The position numbers and the translations under genes were made by a program. The notes beneath the pieces were generated by a model that had not been told where the DNA came from, did no database searches, and saw only the letters and a list, made by a program, of their open reading frames with translations. Shown piece after piece: positions 38,231 through 51,346 of a stretch of 64,000 nucleotides of DNA; position 1 is the stretch's first letter, and every line of letters begins with the position of its first letter. Source of the DNA: Megaustenia siamemsis (taxonomy: Eukaryota > Mollusca > Gastropoda > Stylommatophora > Ariophantidae); the NCBI GenBank assembly GCA_032433765.1, contig JAVIAB010000092.1, positions 38,453,718 through 38,517,717 of the forward strand, in the 5' to 3' direction.

Positions 38231-38929
38231 AATCTTATGGGTGGCAAAGATTTGTTTGATAAGACTGATGTAGTGCACAATGTTTCAATAAAATTTTGAG
38301 CCAGAGCGTTTTATTCCATATACACCACACTCGAGCCTTGACACAATCCTTTCCTTCTTTCGTTTCGTCTTTGAAAATGATGAAAGATACAAGAAAGGCC
38401 GTATTCTTTACAATGAAAAATTATTCAAAATGAAGCAAACAAATTCTGGAATTTGGATACAACGTTAAGAGGTATGACATTAAATACTATCAAATATTAA
38501 AATTTCATACAATGCACGTTAAAGTGAATTTAACAACTAAATAATCAACATACACTTGAAAAAAAAAATTGAAACAAAAATGAAATCATTATGTACTGCA
38601 ATATATTGATGATGACAATGAGTAAATACGTTTTTTTCGTAGCGAACTAAAGTAACACGATTCAAGTAAATCCTTAGTTGAGCAGATTATGCAAACACAA
38701 TAAAACATTTACTATTATTATAATGATCATCGTGTGCATTATAGGTGTGTGCATCACTATCAGTTTAGTTATGTTGACATTCGCCATTTTCAAGTTGTTA
38801 AATTGTCCAGTGTTGTATCTCTTTGTCGTCATCTGTGTCATTTCCCTGGAACTCCATTTCCATGACAATTTACGAATTATCTATGTGTCAAAATTAGGCT
38901 ATGTGTGTGTGTACTAATTGTGATGCATC

Positions 38930-39085
38930 TTTAGTGTAAATTTATCTGAATTTGTTTCTGTTGAGTGTGAATTTATCTGAATTTGTTTCTGTTGAGTGTG
39001 AATTTATCTGAATTTATTTCTGCTGAGTGTGAATTTATCTGAATTTGTTTCTGTTGAGTGTGAATTTATATAAATTATTTTCTGT
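38930..39085. repeat. 31-bp tandem repeat, about 5 copies
   Basis: Unit GTGTGAATTTATCTGAATTT plus GTTTCTGTTGA. The last copy is diverged. Confidence 0.9.
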
Positions 39086-39787
39086 TGAGTATCTGCGTGT
39101 TGCAAACGAATGATTTGGGCAGCAATGTAAATAATCTATCGCAACAAAAAAATCCGGATATTAAGCAAACGACAAAGTAAAGAAAATATTAAAACTCTTT
39201 AAATAAATATCAATTTTCATCAATATTTACTTTCTTTAGGAAACCCGCAATTCATTAGTTTAAAACAATAAATTTAATTGTTAATTACTAATGTTAAGTC
39301 AGAACAACAACTCTCCACAACTTTCTACCAGTACAGTTATCATCATTTCATTGCTTACTTTCTAGCAAAATATTATATGAAACTATCATATATCTTACAT
39401 TTAGTTTCTACCTAAAATATATACTTTTCCGAACACTTACATATAGTGACATATTGGTGTTAACTGTACATACACGATGTATTTTACACATCGAGAAGAC
39501 ACTCCTGTGCAAGGATATGCTGCTATGTGACTGCCGATATTATAATTGAAAACATGCAGTTCCTACATTTGCCTGATTTATGTTACAGCGCAACGTCTTT
39601 TCGACTTCAGCTTTATATAAAAAGCAATTCTCAAAGTCATGGGAAATTCAGCATTGCAGCATATGCTACGGAGAACGTGCTCTGAACCTGGATTTGTTTT
39701 TAAAAAAATAATTTAGCTCAAATTGGCTTAGCTTGTATGTGGTGATAAGCATGGAGTCATGGCTCTCATCTTTATGGCTAATGTCTT

Positions 39788-39790
<3 letters not shown>

Positions 39791-39844
<54 letters not shown>
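39791..39844. repeat. (TA)n microsatellite
   Basis: About 54 bp of uninterrupted TA. Confidence 0.98.
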
Positions 39845-39849
<5 letters not shown>

Positions 39850-41046
39850 GTTATGTATACCATAATAATGTAAAATCTTAGAATGTAAATGACTGCTCAG
39901 CGACTCCAACAAATTATTCCGGGTACTTAACATTTGACGAATGCGTTGTGTATCTAATGTGATATGTTATTACATTAAAACGGTGCACGTTGCATGAAGC
40001 AATATAAAATATTGACATTGAGACGAAAATATCATTAGTACGTGCACTGATGATACATCTCCACTGTCTTGCAGAGGAACCAATGTTTTGAAATGGCTTC
40101 GAGAGTAAACTTTGAAATCAAATCAGATGTCGGATTCCGAAAACAATCTTTTATTGATGCGATTGTCACTTTGGCGAACCTCGCAGCCCTACTGGTGTAA
40201 TGTGAATTAATCTTGTCGATTTATCTGATCCAGCATCTTCTTTGAGTGAAGAGATGAGTGACAGTAAAGGGATCTTCTGTTTTAACAACTGCGATCCTCC
40301 ATAACAATATTCACAAGTTAGTTCACGGGATAAATACGACATCGGTGCACGGAGATTAAATCCTGCCATTTTTTTTCATGAATTATGGAATTATTTTTAC
40401 ATGAAGCATTTGATAATTTCTTTGTAAATTAAATAAATTTAAATAATAACTTCCTAAAGACGTAAAAGAAATGTCATTACATAACAAAGAATTACAATTA
40501 ATCAAAGTTTCAGTGACGTAATACAACTGTGTAATTGGTTAAAATGTTCAGTTCTTCTTCAGAGTAACAATAGAAATTATGTATGTGTATAAATATTGAT
40601 GAATTAACAAGGCCATTCATGAAACTTACAAGTCATATATTTTACATGTTCTGATTAAATTAATGTATACAACGCATAGACAGCATCATAAAAATATCTA
40701 CAGCTTTGGTTAAAAATACATATCAGTGTTATTCTTACCGATGTGATACATTTATAATAACTGTCACTTCCAAATCTCGTTTACTAACATTGTCAAAAAA
40801 AACATCTCGTTATCACATTCTAATTTCATTTTCCTTTAATCCCTTATCCGATTAACGATGATAAAAAGGTCATGATCAGTTTACAGAAACAATAGTCTTA
40901 CACAAACAACAGACAATATATTTTTCGAAAAGAAATCATCATATAATGTCTGTCTTGGTCAAGAAGGCTACTTTGTTAATATTGACTCCTCCAAAGTCAA
41001 AGCTTTTGTTTTTACAATATATTTACATTAAAATATTGTAGTGTGA
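39850..41046. other. AT-rich flank downstream of the receptor gene
   Basis: Lies 3' of the minus-strand receptor, so part of it is probably its 3' untranslated region. No other gene or repeat is visible. Confidence 0.4.
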
Positions 41047-42516
41047 TTATAAATGGGTGTGGTCAGTGTAGTATCCGTGTGTATGTGAAGAGATTCCATT
41101 GTTACTTTCTGTAGCATTAGGCACCTTATCGATAATAGCTTGTATGTCTGAAACCTCGGCCTGATCATCATAGATGAGTTCACTGACAGTGAGTTCCTGC
41201 ACCACGTGACAAGGATCATTGTTCATTTTCATACCCCCGTTGATGTTGGTTCGACTACTTTTCTTACCGTCACCCTCAATCTCAATTGAGCTATTATCTC
41301 CGGTGCTTGATTTGATTAGTCTCAGCTTCAACCATTTTGGCCTAGAAGATTGCCTCGGACAGAAGATGGCAGCAAAAGTTGTGCGGAACTGTTTGCTCAT
41401 TGTGCAGTAGAGAACGAAATTAACGGAGTTGTTAATGAGGGCCATGATATCAAGCAGGTCTCCAAGTTTGTAGTACACAGCATCCGTGAAGCATTTGAAG
41501 AAGATGTTCATGAGCGTGAGGACACCCTGGGGCAGTTCGGTTATTGTGAACAAGACAACGACTGCCAGCAGCATTCCAGTTGTCCTGTTATGTTCGCCAT
41601 GTTTATCGGACTCGGCTCTCCGACCTTGAGATTTTAACTTCATGCGCTTCCTGTAGGCATTATGCATTGCTGTCAGGAGAAGCAATGTCAGCGTGACGAG
41701 CATGAAGCATGGGACTAACTTAATGAGAATAGCCTGAACCCAGTTGTTCACCAGGTTGGTGAGGATGTTTACTTGAGATGCCAATCTAATGTCTGGGTAG
41801 TAATACGAGACTTCACTTGAATTCAGATACCCAGAACTGGTAGAGTTATTCAGGTAAGGATCAGTTTCGCTAGGATCGTTGAACTTGTAAGTGTTAACAG
41901 CGTAGTTTGGAATGCAAAGAATGATTGTTAGGATAATGACAATCACAACCACAAAGCAGGCCCGTTGTTGGCTACAGTAGTAATAACCTCGTGTTGGTTT
42001 GCAAATATAAATGTATCGAAATATAGCAAGTGCTATCGTTAGCCAGATAGCCACAGTATGGCAGACTATACTGAAGCTAGCATGAAACAACAAAAAACAC
42101 ATCCATGAGAACTCTGGTGTACTAAAGGCAGGCCGTGTCGGATTGGCTGGTTCCATGATGTAAAAGTGAATAGCAAACGGAAGGTAGTCAAGCATGGTCA
42201 GAAGATCAGCAACCGCCAGCCACAGCAAGATAGTGTTTGTGCTTGATGCCATGTTCTTCCTGGTCAAGACGACGATGTTTGCGGAGTTGGACAAAACACC
42301 AAAGAGACAGACAGCCACGGCAATGTAGCCATGGATGAGACTGTATCTGTTGTAAAACGCATTAAGACCTGCTACAGTCTCACTGCTGGCTATTCCTGGA
42401 ATGAACGTAATGCCCATACATTCATGTGCTGGCATTTCCGGTTTCGAAAATGTCTTGTTGGCATCGCTTTCTGACATATTTGACGGTTGAATTGTACTTG
42501 TCCAATTATCTGCCAT
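41047..42516 (-). CDS. Rhodopsin-family neuropeptide GPCR (FMRFamide/myosuppressin/sex-peptide-receptor-like)
   Basis: Encodes a complete 489-residue plasma-membrane receptor in one open exon, presumably coupling an extracellular peptide to G proteins. The extracellular N terminus (about 1-58) has N-glycosylation sites at N4, N13 and N20. TM1 (about 59-85) contains GVLSNSANIVVL with the conserved Asn. TM2 contains LAVADLL with the conserved Asp. The TM3 start has the Cys in FSWMCFLL, and its end has FRY in place of DRY. TM4 is ACFVVVIVIILTIILCIPNY. A glycosylatable second loop (NNST, NSSE) follows. TM5 is near IKLVPCFMLVTLTLLLL. TM6 is TGMLLAVVVLFTITELPQG. TM7 ends NNSVNFVLYC, a variant NPxxY. 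FRY, the TM6 TELPQG motif and NSVNFVLY together are typical of the FMRFamide/myosuppressin (DMSR) and sex-peptide-receptor group. The long Ser/Asp-rich C tail ends at TAA (41047-41049). The start is the first Met of the frame. Upstream non-coding exons cannot be excluded, and the ligand cannot be read from the sequence. Confidence 0.92.
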   Translation of the reverse strand: MADNWTSTIQPSNMSESDANKTFSKPEMPAHECMGITFIPGIASSETVAGLNAFYNRYSLIHGYIAVAVCLFGVLSNSANIVVLTRKNMASSTNTILLWLAVADLLTMLDYLPFAIHFYIMEPANPTRPAFSTPEFSWMCFLLFHASFSIVCHTVAIWLTIALAIFRYIYICKPTRGYYYCSQQRACFVVVIVIILTIILCIPNYAVNTYKFNDPSETDPYLNNSTSSGYLNSSEVSYYYPDIRLASQVNILTNLVNNWVQAILIKLVPCFMLVTLTLLLLTAMHNAYRKRMKLKSQGRRAESDKHGEHNRTTGMLLAVVVLFTITELPQGVLTLMNIFFKCFTDAVYYKLGDLLDIMALINNSVNFVLYCTMSKQFRTTFAAIFCPRQSSRPKWLKLRLIKSSTGDNSSIEIEGDGKKSSRTNINGGMKMNNDPCHVVQELTVSELIYDDQAEVSDIQAIIDKVPNATESNNGISSHTHGYYTDHTHL

Positions 42517-43400
42517 TTTTGTAAGAAATATTTTTTTGTTTTTTTAACACTTCGTTTTGTCCTAAAGGGTAGAATCAGTTACTATTTCATTTGTATCGTA
42601 ATTAATACCTTCAGTGCTCATGGGCATTCTAAAATCATTATCCGAGAAAAGTGCCGAGAGCTGGAAACATGTTTGTAGAAATATGCTAATTTATTGCATT
42701 CAGCATTGTCAATGGAACTGATTTTCATAGTCTTGCTTTCGTTTGGTTAAAGCTGAATGGTTTGTTGAAACAGATCTTATTAGATCTTGGCGAAAGGCTT
42801 GATATCTGTGAATAATAAAAAAAAAATCATTTCAAAATTAGAGTTTAGTTAAAATAAAAACCACAATGGAATTTACTGAACTATCTCAAATTTTGCTTCA
42901 AATATTTCACAAATATTTCATTACAGTGGTGGAAAAATGTAGCATTTAAGTTGTTTATTCAAAACACCTGCAACAGTTTTACTAAACATACACACAGAGC
43001 ATGATCATAATCTTGGTTTCAAGAGCAAAAATCACTGACGTCCTCTACATTGCTTGCTTTGCATTGCTAATATATTACCATCACAATGAGTTTTGTGAAC
43101 CAACATTTTTCTGATTTATTCATTTTATATTATACGGAACCGTTGCGTACACAGTTATTGTCACTGGATAAATAAATTACAATAAAACGTTGCATGTTGC
43201 GACGAATATTAAACCATTACCATATTGCGAACCATGTTATTTTATAGTTATTTGATATCTTGCATAGTGACAGCATACACGCCCGCATTTCTGCACACAA
43301 TTATATATTTTTAGTGTATTGGCAAAAAATGATCTAATTATAACTAATAATTAATATTCTCAATGTAATCATATCATAAACACACTTATTAAGCCTCTCT
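42517..43400. other. Upstream flank of the receptor gene
   Basis: 5' flank or untranslated region of the minus-strand receptor. AT-rich, with no motif I can defend as a promoter. Confidence 0.4.
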
Positions 43401-43407
43401 CTCTATA

Positions 43408-44092
<685 letters not shown>

Positions 44093-44756
44093 TATTTTTA
44101 TATATCTAAACGTGTGTCCTATGTAATGATTCTGTATGTCTACCTGTCTGTGTGACTGCATATCTGTATTTATATTGTTGTGCTTAATTTAGCACCTAAA
44201 AGAACATTTATCCGAGAGAGGTAACGTAGCATCATGAAGGGAAAATAACAACCCATTCAAGACAATGTTTGAAGCTAACATAGCAAGGAAAACTTCATCT
44301 CTCAATATCTCTCGGCACCCTACGATTGGGGGAAGAATAAGATATCCTCTCACACATAGGGTAGACCATTCACACGTCCGTCTGTTTGTGTGTCTTGTCC
44401 ACCCGCCCATCCGTAAATCCATTTATTTATCCACAGATCCATGGATAACAACGATCTCGCCCACCCACTTCTTCCACAGAAAACAGAACCTTCTATCCTC
44501 AAAAATGAAAAAAAAAAAAAAACCGGAAAGAAATTCGTAAATTGATCAAAAATCGTCTGCCTCTCTATACCAGTTTACTAGAAATTTGTCACTGCCATAC
44601 TTTAACATTGCAATTTAGAAAATAACGGTCAATTTTGCCACGGTCTCCGGATCTAGTCGTTTCTCGGTAGTTATTTACCTGAAGGGCAACATACTTAATT
44701 TTGTTATGTTTTTCTTTGTCTGAACCCCAGCTGATATATATCTGGGAATGCTGTTT

Positions 44757-44805
<49 letters not shown>

Positions 44806-46099
44806 TTGAGTATGAGTATTTCGTGTTCCTACATTTTTTTTGCATATTTGCATATCTGTCTCTTTTTCCGTGTATTTTGTGTGTTTGTCAACCACACTGT
44901 TCTATCTAAATGAACGTAACAATCATGTTATTGAAGCTACATCAACAATTTAAACTTCTACAAGTTGGTGTACTGTCATTATGCTCCCACTAACGGTTTC
45001 CTTGACTTAACCAACAAACTGTTTGCCATTTAGAAAGAACAACGTGGGGATTGCTGGTTGGGGTAGGCGATCATCTCTCTCCACATCTCTCGATCCTTCA
45101 TGCATGTCATAATTTCAGCAGATGACCTTTTATTATGCTATTCGGATAAGCTGTTAAAGAGGCAGATCCAGATTACGTGGATCCACAACATCAAAGAAAC
45201 AATGCAGCAACATAAGTTGACAGAGGTTGAAGGGGGAGAACCTGAACTGTGTCTCTCTCGACACTCAAATAGGTACAAGAGGGAGTGAAGAAAGAAATAA
45301 TAATCAAAGAACTAAGAACATATTTATGTCGATGAAAAGACTTTTAGTACAGTAACATCCAACATGGACTTCAAGAGATAACATTCACAATTTAAAATAT
45401 ACATACCTTAAACATTTAACGCACATAAGCTAACACGTTTTTTATTATGTGAAATAATGTATACGTTCTCGATCCTTTATAAACATCAACAGACTTGATT
45501 TCACGATCGCTGAAAAAAAAGAAGTTTGGAAGAAAAACTACAATTGTAGAGAGACTTGACAGACCGCTAGGACAACAGCAACGGCACTTACAAATGATTG
45601 AACATATTTTTTGTATAAATGCGGCGGAAATTTTTTAATGCATTTTATCATCAGTTGAAAGGTAAGGAAAATTGTGTGTGCAATCTTTCAGGATGACTAG
45701 TTGAGGGATTTATCACTGAAGTTGTTATCCTGACAGTTTAGCCATCTTACACCGATCGTATCACAAGTGAAAATGTTCGCAAAACAAATACAGCAAACTA
45801 TCGAATTACATGATAATCTTCTGACTTTTATCAATCCGCGCAAAATGAAAAATGTTTGGCCACCTTTCTCGATTAACTAGCCCAAGAAAGACAATTTTCT
45901 AAGGAGCCGTGAAAGGGGCGAGAAGGAGAGGTAAGCTAAGAAAGAAATAGGAAAATAACATCAATGGATGTACAAGCCTCGAATTTTTGCAAAGTCCCAG
46001 ATAATGACTGAATATATAGAGAAATGGGGAAGGTTTGCTAAATTTGTCATTAGTCCCCAAGCGACTCCCAGCGTTATGGGATGTAAGAGTCAAAGAATG
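44093..46099. other. No gene recognised
   Basis: Apart from a (TA)n(TG)n run (44757-44803) and a 50-bp piece at about 45055-45110 resembling the antisense 3' part of LINE type A, nothing is supported. Confidence 0.45.
44757..44803. repeat. (TA)n(TG)n microsatellite
   Basis: About 17 bp TA then about 30 bp TG. Confidence 0.95.
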
Positions 46100-47150
46100 A
46101 CTGGTTTACCTACTGAACTTTGATATTCACACCTACCTGTCTGATTCTTTTTTGGCCATAGGAGCCTTATTGCGCAAATACGATCAGATGTTTTTAATCT
46201 TCGACATTCTCCCCGTCTATTTACTAATCTGTTAATATGTTTTATTGATATTTCTCGAGAGCTTTTCCAGTCTTTTACTATTACCTGTAAGATGACCCCG
46301 ACCAAACATCAGATCTGTACTATTCTTGATTATTGATGCTTCTCGCGCTGTTTGACGCCACATCGGGATTGTAGTGTTTTTCGTCAACTATCTCTATTCT
46401 GGGCGAGATGTTCGATCTTATCTAATGCGTCCATGCCAGCCAGCTTTGCTTCTCTTATAAGTGTTCTTTTAAGTGCCTCTTTAGGTCTTCCTCTTTTTCA
46501 GTATCCAGATGTTTCCCACAGAAGAGCTTATTTTGGAATTCGCTTTTTGTCTTTTCTCAGCACATGTTCGACATATCTACATATTCTTTCCTTAATAGTA
46601 GATGAGATGTTTGGTTGCATGACCATTTCTATTAATTCAATATTAGTCTTTTCATTTCATTCCATTGTACACAGAGTATTTTTCTTAGGCATTTGTCTTC
46701 AAAAGCTTTTAGTTTTATTACTCTGCCATAAAAAATGTTTTCACAAAAAAAAACTACAATTAACGATCTACAGCTGGACGTACACTTTTTTTAATGTAAA
46801 TTTTACGAATGTTCTTTGTTTTTGTAATGTGGCTTCTCTGTGGGATTACTAGAGTGTTAACACTTCATTTCCATAACCTGCACTTTCTAATAATGAATTG
46901 AGAGCACACGGTTCTCTGTCATATATGAATATTGCCAACATTTTCCCGTCATTGTTAATTAATGCCGTTGTTGTCTGTGCTATTCTAGTATTGATTTCTA
47001 TTTTGGATCCAAGGTTATTGATGATGGATCGTAGGCTTTTGATTTGTGTAAGTTTTATATCAATTGCTTGACTTGTGGCATACTTCTGATTTTCAATGTG
47101 CTGTAAATCTTAGAGAAGGTTGTAGTTTTTCACTATTGATACGCATGCCA
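46100..47150 (-). mobile_element. LINE type B-like relic
   Basis: The minus strand reads, near 46120-46500, KRGRPKEALKRTLIREAKLAGMD followed by ALDKIEHLAQNRDS. This matches the KRGRPRETLRRTLMRETRAAG...LAQNRDRW tail of the copy at 26880-28266. Upstream of it (46500-47150) only scattered similarity remains. The open plus frame of 166 codons here (46352-46852) is the antisense shadow. Confidence 0.6.
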
Positions 47151-47599
47151 TATTTCGCCAGTAAGTAAGGGGGTGGTAGGGGAGGAATGTATTAATTATT
47201 TTATTAATAAAGCTAATATTATTGTTTTGCTTCCCGGTAACCGATCTATAACAATGCAAAATAAGGTTACAAGAAGTTCGGCTCTCCGGTGTTTCTTGTT
47301 CAAATGTTACTTATTAGTTACTTATCGATTTGCAATTGAAAAAAATTAACTTGATTAATGACAAGCAGAATCGACATCTCGCCGTGCTCCAAACAAGAAG
47401 AAACCGGATTTGAATCATTGCAGGGCCAAGCGTTTTTTCGAAGGTGTTATAAAAACTCGGACCAGAAAAAATCGTGGCGACTACTCAGGACAAGAGGCCT
47501 CTATTCTCCAGCCCTGTATGTCTCAACGGCAGATCCAAGTAATGAAATAATGCGGTAAAGATAGAAGATATCAATAAAAATCGCAATCGTAACTGATTA

Positions 47600-47735
47600 T
47601 AGCGTACACAAGTAGTGGGGTGTAGCGTGAACTCCCATAAGGTATGGTAACAGCTTTACAAAAAAGGAACACAACACAATATGTTTTGGCTACATGCGGC
47701 CTTCCTCAGAAAACGAGAACAGCACAAACGAATAG
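47600..47735. repeat. Dispersed sequence flanking the LINE D copy, left
   Basis: Contains GTAGTGGGGTGTAGCGTGAA and, in reverse complement, CTGAGGAAGGCCGCATGTAG plus CCAAAAC. A related block lies at 48785-49030 (GTAGTAGGGTGTAGTGTACA; reverse complement CTGCTGAAGG and CCGAAGCG). The CTGAxGAAGGC...GCCxAAAC pattern recurs in the terminal repeats of several retroelement groups, including Penelope-like ones. I cannot assign it further. Confidence 0.4.
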
Positions 47736-47849
47736 TGAACTAAATATAACAATTACATCTAGGATGAGCGAAACAGGTTAATAACGAAGAGCTATGATAT
47801 TTTGTAGAGACTTCCGTCCAACAATAAGTTTGCAGAAAACTAATATACT

Positions 47850-48585
47850 CGGTCAGGATGTTAAAGTAACACCTACACACTTTATTGACAACTACAAATT
47901 CGATGTATTGCATCAGTATAGCTATCTGAGGGTCCATCATCAACGACAAACTATCTTTAGACACAGAAATTGACACCCACATTGGTAAATCTGCTACCAC
48001 CTTTGCCCGTCTTTCTACGCGTGTTTGGAAACACAGCAAACTGACAATTAAAACAAGGCCACAGTTTACAACGTCTGCATCATTAGTATCTCATGTATGG
48101 TAGCGAATCTTGGACAACTTATGCAATGCAGGAGAGATGGCTAAACGCATTCCATATTCGACGTCTGGGCCGTATTCTTGATATCACTGGAAGGATAAAG
48201 TTGCAAACGTGGAGTACATTACTCCCACAGACCTCCCGAATATCTACACGCTGCTCAAAGAACATAGTTTATGCTGGCATAGCCACGTGCACCATATTAA
48301 AGATGGCTGCATACCAAAAGATATACTCTATGCTCAACTAGCATATTGCAAAAGAACTAGGGAGCGCCAAAAACTTCGGTTTGTAGAAGTGTGTAAAAGT
48401 GACATGAAGACTCTGAACATAAACCCTGCAGCCTGGGAAGAAATCGCTGCAGAGAGCAATCTGTGGAAACACACTCTAAAGCTCCAACTCAAACAAGAAG
48501 CAGACAGATTCATAGAAAAAGATAATACACGGCGAAAGGAAAGGAAAAAAATACAATTTCTAGCGGCGTTGAAAAATCCATAGTC
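47850..48585 (+). mobile_element. LINE type D, ORF2 C-terminal region, frameshifted
   Basis: Plus-strand pieces in order: IINDKLSLDTEIDTHIGKSA, TTFARLSTRVWKHSKLT, MYGSESWTTYAMQERWLNAF, HIRRLGRILDIT, then a frameshift near 48200, NIYTLLKEHSLCWHSHVHHI, KDGCIPKDILYAQLAYCKR, LRFVEVCKSDMKTLNINPAA and WEEIAAESNLWK. This order of blocks is common to LINE ORF2 proteins between the RT and the C terminus. The frame from 48209 to 48583 is still open, so decay is moderate. Confidence 0.8.
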
Positions 48586-48784
48586 AACTATGACACGGAG
48601 GCTACTACTACTATGATGACGAGTCTAAATAATTATAACACAGAAACATGGATGACATTAAACAAACATAAAGTAGCAGCGATAAATAAATAAGTAGGGA
48701 AGAAGATAATAATTGAAGTGCTACGGTAAAACTGGTACACTCCCTTTAGTATGACAGCTTACTGCATCACTACAATTGTTAAGG

Positions 48785-49030
48785 CGGTCAAGTAGTAGGG
48801 TGTAGTGTACACTCACACAAGTATGACAGCTTACTGCATCACTACAATTGTTAAGGCGGTCAAGGCAAAGAAATGCATTTAAAAAATGCGAAGCTGTAGT
48901 AAAGCTGATTGTAAAGGAGAAATGAAAAAATAGGAAAAAAAATGGTATGGTTAAAGCTTTGCGTAATAAATGGACGACACAATTCTGAACGACGCTTCGG
49001 TTCAATAGACCTTCAGCAGGAACAAACAAC
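48785..49030. repeat. Dispersed sequence flanking the LINE D copy, right
   Basis: Related to 47600-47735. It also contains an internal duplication of GTATGACAGCTTACTGCATC plus ACTACAATTGTTAAGGCGGTC (48750-48795 and 48824-48863). Confidence 0.4.
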
Positions 49031-50158
49031 ACACATACAGATATGTAAGTAAATAAACTTTGCCCTACATAGCTAACTAATAATGGAGTATCTATAAAAT
49101 AATTACGAACAATTATTAACCTCCTCGATTATAGCGCAGCCTTCGGAGACACCAACGATGCCCATTCCAGTATCAAGTGGAATGAATTTCTTATCATATT
49201 GTGCAGCATGAGTAGTTGTCAATGGTAGTATACATTCTCTAGGTTAGTAGCACTTTAATAGATTTGTACTACCTGATAGGTTTGTACTATCGTAATAGAT
49301 TAGTACCACACATTAAATTCGTAACCTTATAACTGATTCGGGTCTTTCTATTAGTGAAATAGATCAATACGCGACAAACACAGTAATAGAGGGTTTACAG
49401 TGGTAATAGAAAAACAAAATTGACAGGCCTGAATAGAGAAAGCATATAAATATGGTACAGTATGCTAGTCAAAGTATGTGAACAAGAAAGTCAGTGAAGC
49501 CGAAACTAAGTCTCGCACGACTGGACACCTAATGAAGCGATTGGGACAATAGAAAGGACAGTCACTGTTGAGAGTTGTGGACATTGAAGGCAGCGACAGA
49601 GACGTGTCACCGAAAAAAAAAACCAACAAAACAAATTTTTGTGGACCTTCAAGTCCGAAAATGAAGCAGAGAGAAGATGTTTTTTTTTAAATTTGTAACA
49701 AGACCAGTAGTAGAGAAATTATGGAGATGGGCACTTAGAGTTGACACATTCTAGTTGTCTTGCATATCCAAATATTGTAGAGAAAGATACCTTGAAATGT
49801 GCGATACCACAGTAGTTACTATATTATACACACAGGGACCTATAGAAAGATATGGATTAGGCATTACAACTCTGATCAACAGATTATGTAGCTAAAAATT
49901 GGGCGTGGTAAGCAGTTAAAAGTAGAAAATATGTTATGAGACGGATTAATTTTTATTTAGACCTGAATGGTGATCACAGAGCAGATGGAAGATAGTTAAC
50001 ACAACAATTCACGGATATAAATATCAGTTTCATAAAATGGACTGATTAATTAGCATTAGACAACAGCTATATGGGGATTTGGAATAGTGTATTCAATTTA
50101 GTAGAAATGGGTATTGTGTTATTAATATAAATATGGATTTGGGGTACAGGTGGCAAGT
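49031..50158. other. No gene recognised; scattered TAATAGATTAGTACCAC-like motifs
   Basis: Motifs such as TAATAGATTTGTACTAC recur at 49235-49400, and similar ones at 50510-50640 and 51205-51250. They may be remains of one minisatellite broken up by SINE and LINE insertions. No coding signal. Confidence 0.4.
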
Positions 50159-50292
50159 AAAAAAAAAAAAAACGTGCTCGTCACGCCAAGTGGCGTATAG
50201 TGAATATGGTGTTAGTGACCTTACATTTTACATACCTTCGACACATGATTTTTGGAGTGATGCGGTCGGTATTACGCCCGTAATACAGGTGG
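50159..50292 (-). other. SINE family Y, 5'-truncated copy
   Basis: The minus strand reads the 3' body of family Y (ATTACGGGCGTAATACCGAC, CGAAGGTATGTAAAATG, ACGCCACTTGGCGTGACG) and ends in a poly(A) tract. The tRNA head is missing. Confidence 0.7.
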
Positions 50293-50667
50293 TACTAATA
50301 GTTTATTATTAATTTAGAAGAACATTATGATCTATAGAATATATGATCATGAGATAGTGCCTCACAAAAGTTCTTTGAATAACGGTCACATGAACACAAA
50401 GTGAATACAAGTTTCAAATCAATATTGCATAGGAAGATGCTAAGAAACTTAAAACAACGATTATGAACTTACAAGAACATCGATTGTTATCAATCAGTCA
50501 TTGTTATTATAATCTGTTACTATCACATTACATTCGTAACATCATAATAGATTTATACCATTCTATTGTAGTTTCAGGTCATTCTCCCAGATTTGTAATT
50601 CGAAGACAGATTCGTACTACGCTGATAGGTTAGTAACAGTAATAAATGTCCGCTACATTCAAACCAG

Positions 50668-50904
50668 TGAGCCGCGATAGCTCAATGGTTAGTGAACTGA
50701 ACTACAAAGGACAAGAGGTTCACACAGCCTTTAATGGCTACCTGAGTTTTTTCTGGTAAAGTAAAGCGGCACGGGCGTAATACCGACCACATTACCCCAA
50801 AAATCATGTGCCGAAGGTATGTAAATTTTATAGTCACTAACACCATATTCTCTATACGTCACTTGGCGTGACAGGGGTACAAAAAAAAAACAAAAAAAAA
50901 AACA
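50668..50904 (+). other. SINE family Y, full-length copy
   Basis: A tRNA-like head starts GTGAGCCGCGATAGCTCAAT with A box TAGCTCAATGG. B-box position GAGGTTCACACAG is degenerate here but intact (GAATTCGATCC) in the copy at 62128. The body contains GGGCGTAATACCGACC and CCGAAGGTATGTAA, the 3' end is CTTGGCGTGACAGGGGTAC, and an A-rich tail follows. Length is about 235 bp. Confidence 0.8.
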
Positions 50905-50939
50905 TTCAAACCAGCGTACTGGTTTCGTTTCATCGTCAT

Positions 50940-51200
50940 CATCATCATGTTCCATACTGATTGGGGTATGCGATCACGTCCTTCCACAATCTTCTAGCTA
51001 TCGTACATTGTTTCAATTATTTTGTTGACTGTTTTGCGTCCCATGATATTTTATCTAGTTTCATCATTGTCGCCGCGATCTATTTCCATGCATTTTACCA
51101 GTTGTAACCAAGTATTTCAAATATTACTCTTCTCATGTTGTGCCGAAAAAAAGTTTAATGCTTCTTTCTGATGATTTAAGAGCTCTATTTTTTTGATAGT
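50940..51200 (-). mobile_element. LINE type A-like 3' fragment
   Basis: In antisense it shares the CATCATCATCATGTTCCATA start, the GTATGCGATCACGTCCTTCC block and the order of later blocks with 54400-55130. It is the 3' end of a type A-related LINE. Confidence 0.6.
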
Positions 51201-51346
51201 TTTGATTCACCGTATTAGATTACCACCATCGTAATAGATTAGTAGAACACAGAAGGAACAGTTGGGAGGGATAAAGCAGATTTTGGGAAGACACTTGTCG
51301 TTGAAGGTAAGGGAATGGTTAAATGGCTATTTCACTGAAAAAGGTT

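Noticed and set aside
46352..46852. 166-codon plus frame
   Set aside because: Antisense of a LINE relic whose minus-strand KRGRPKEALKRTL tail is recognisable.
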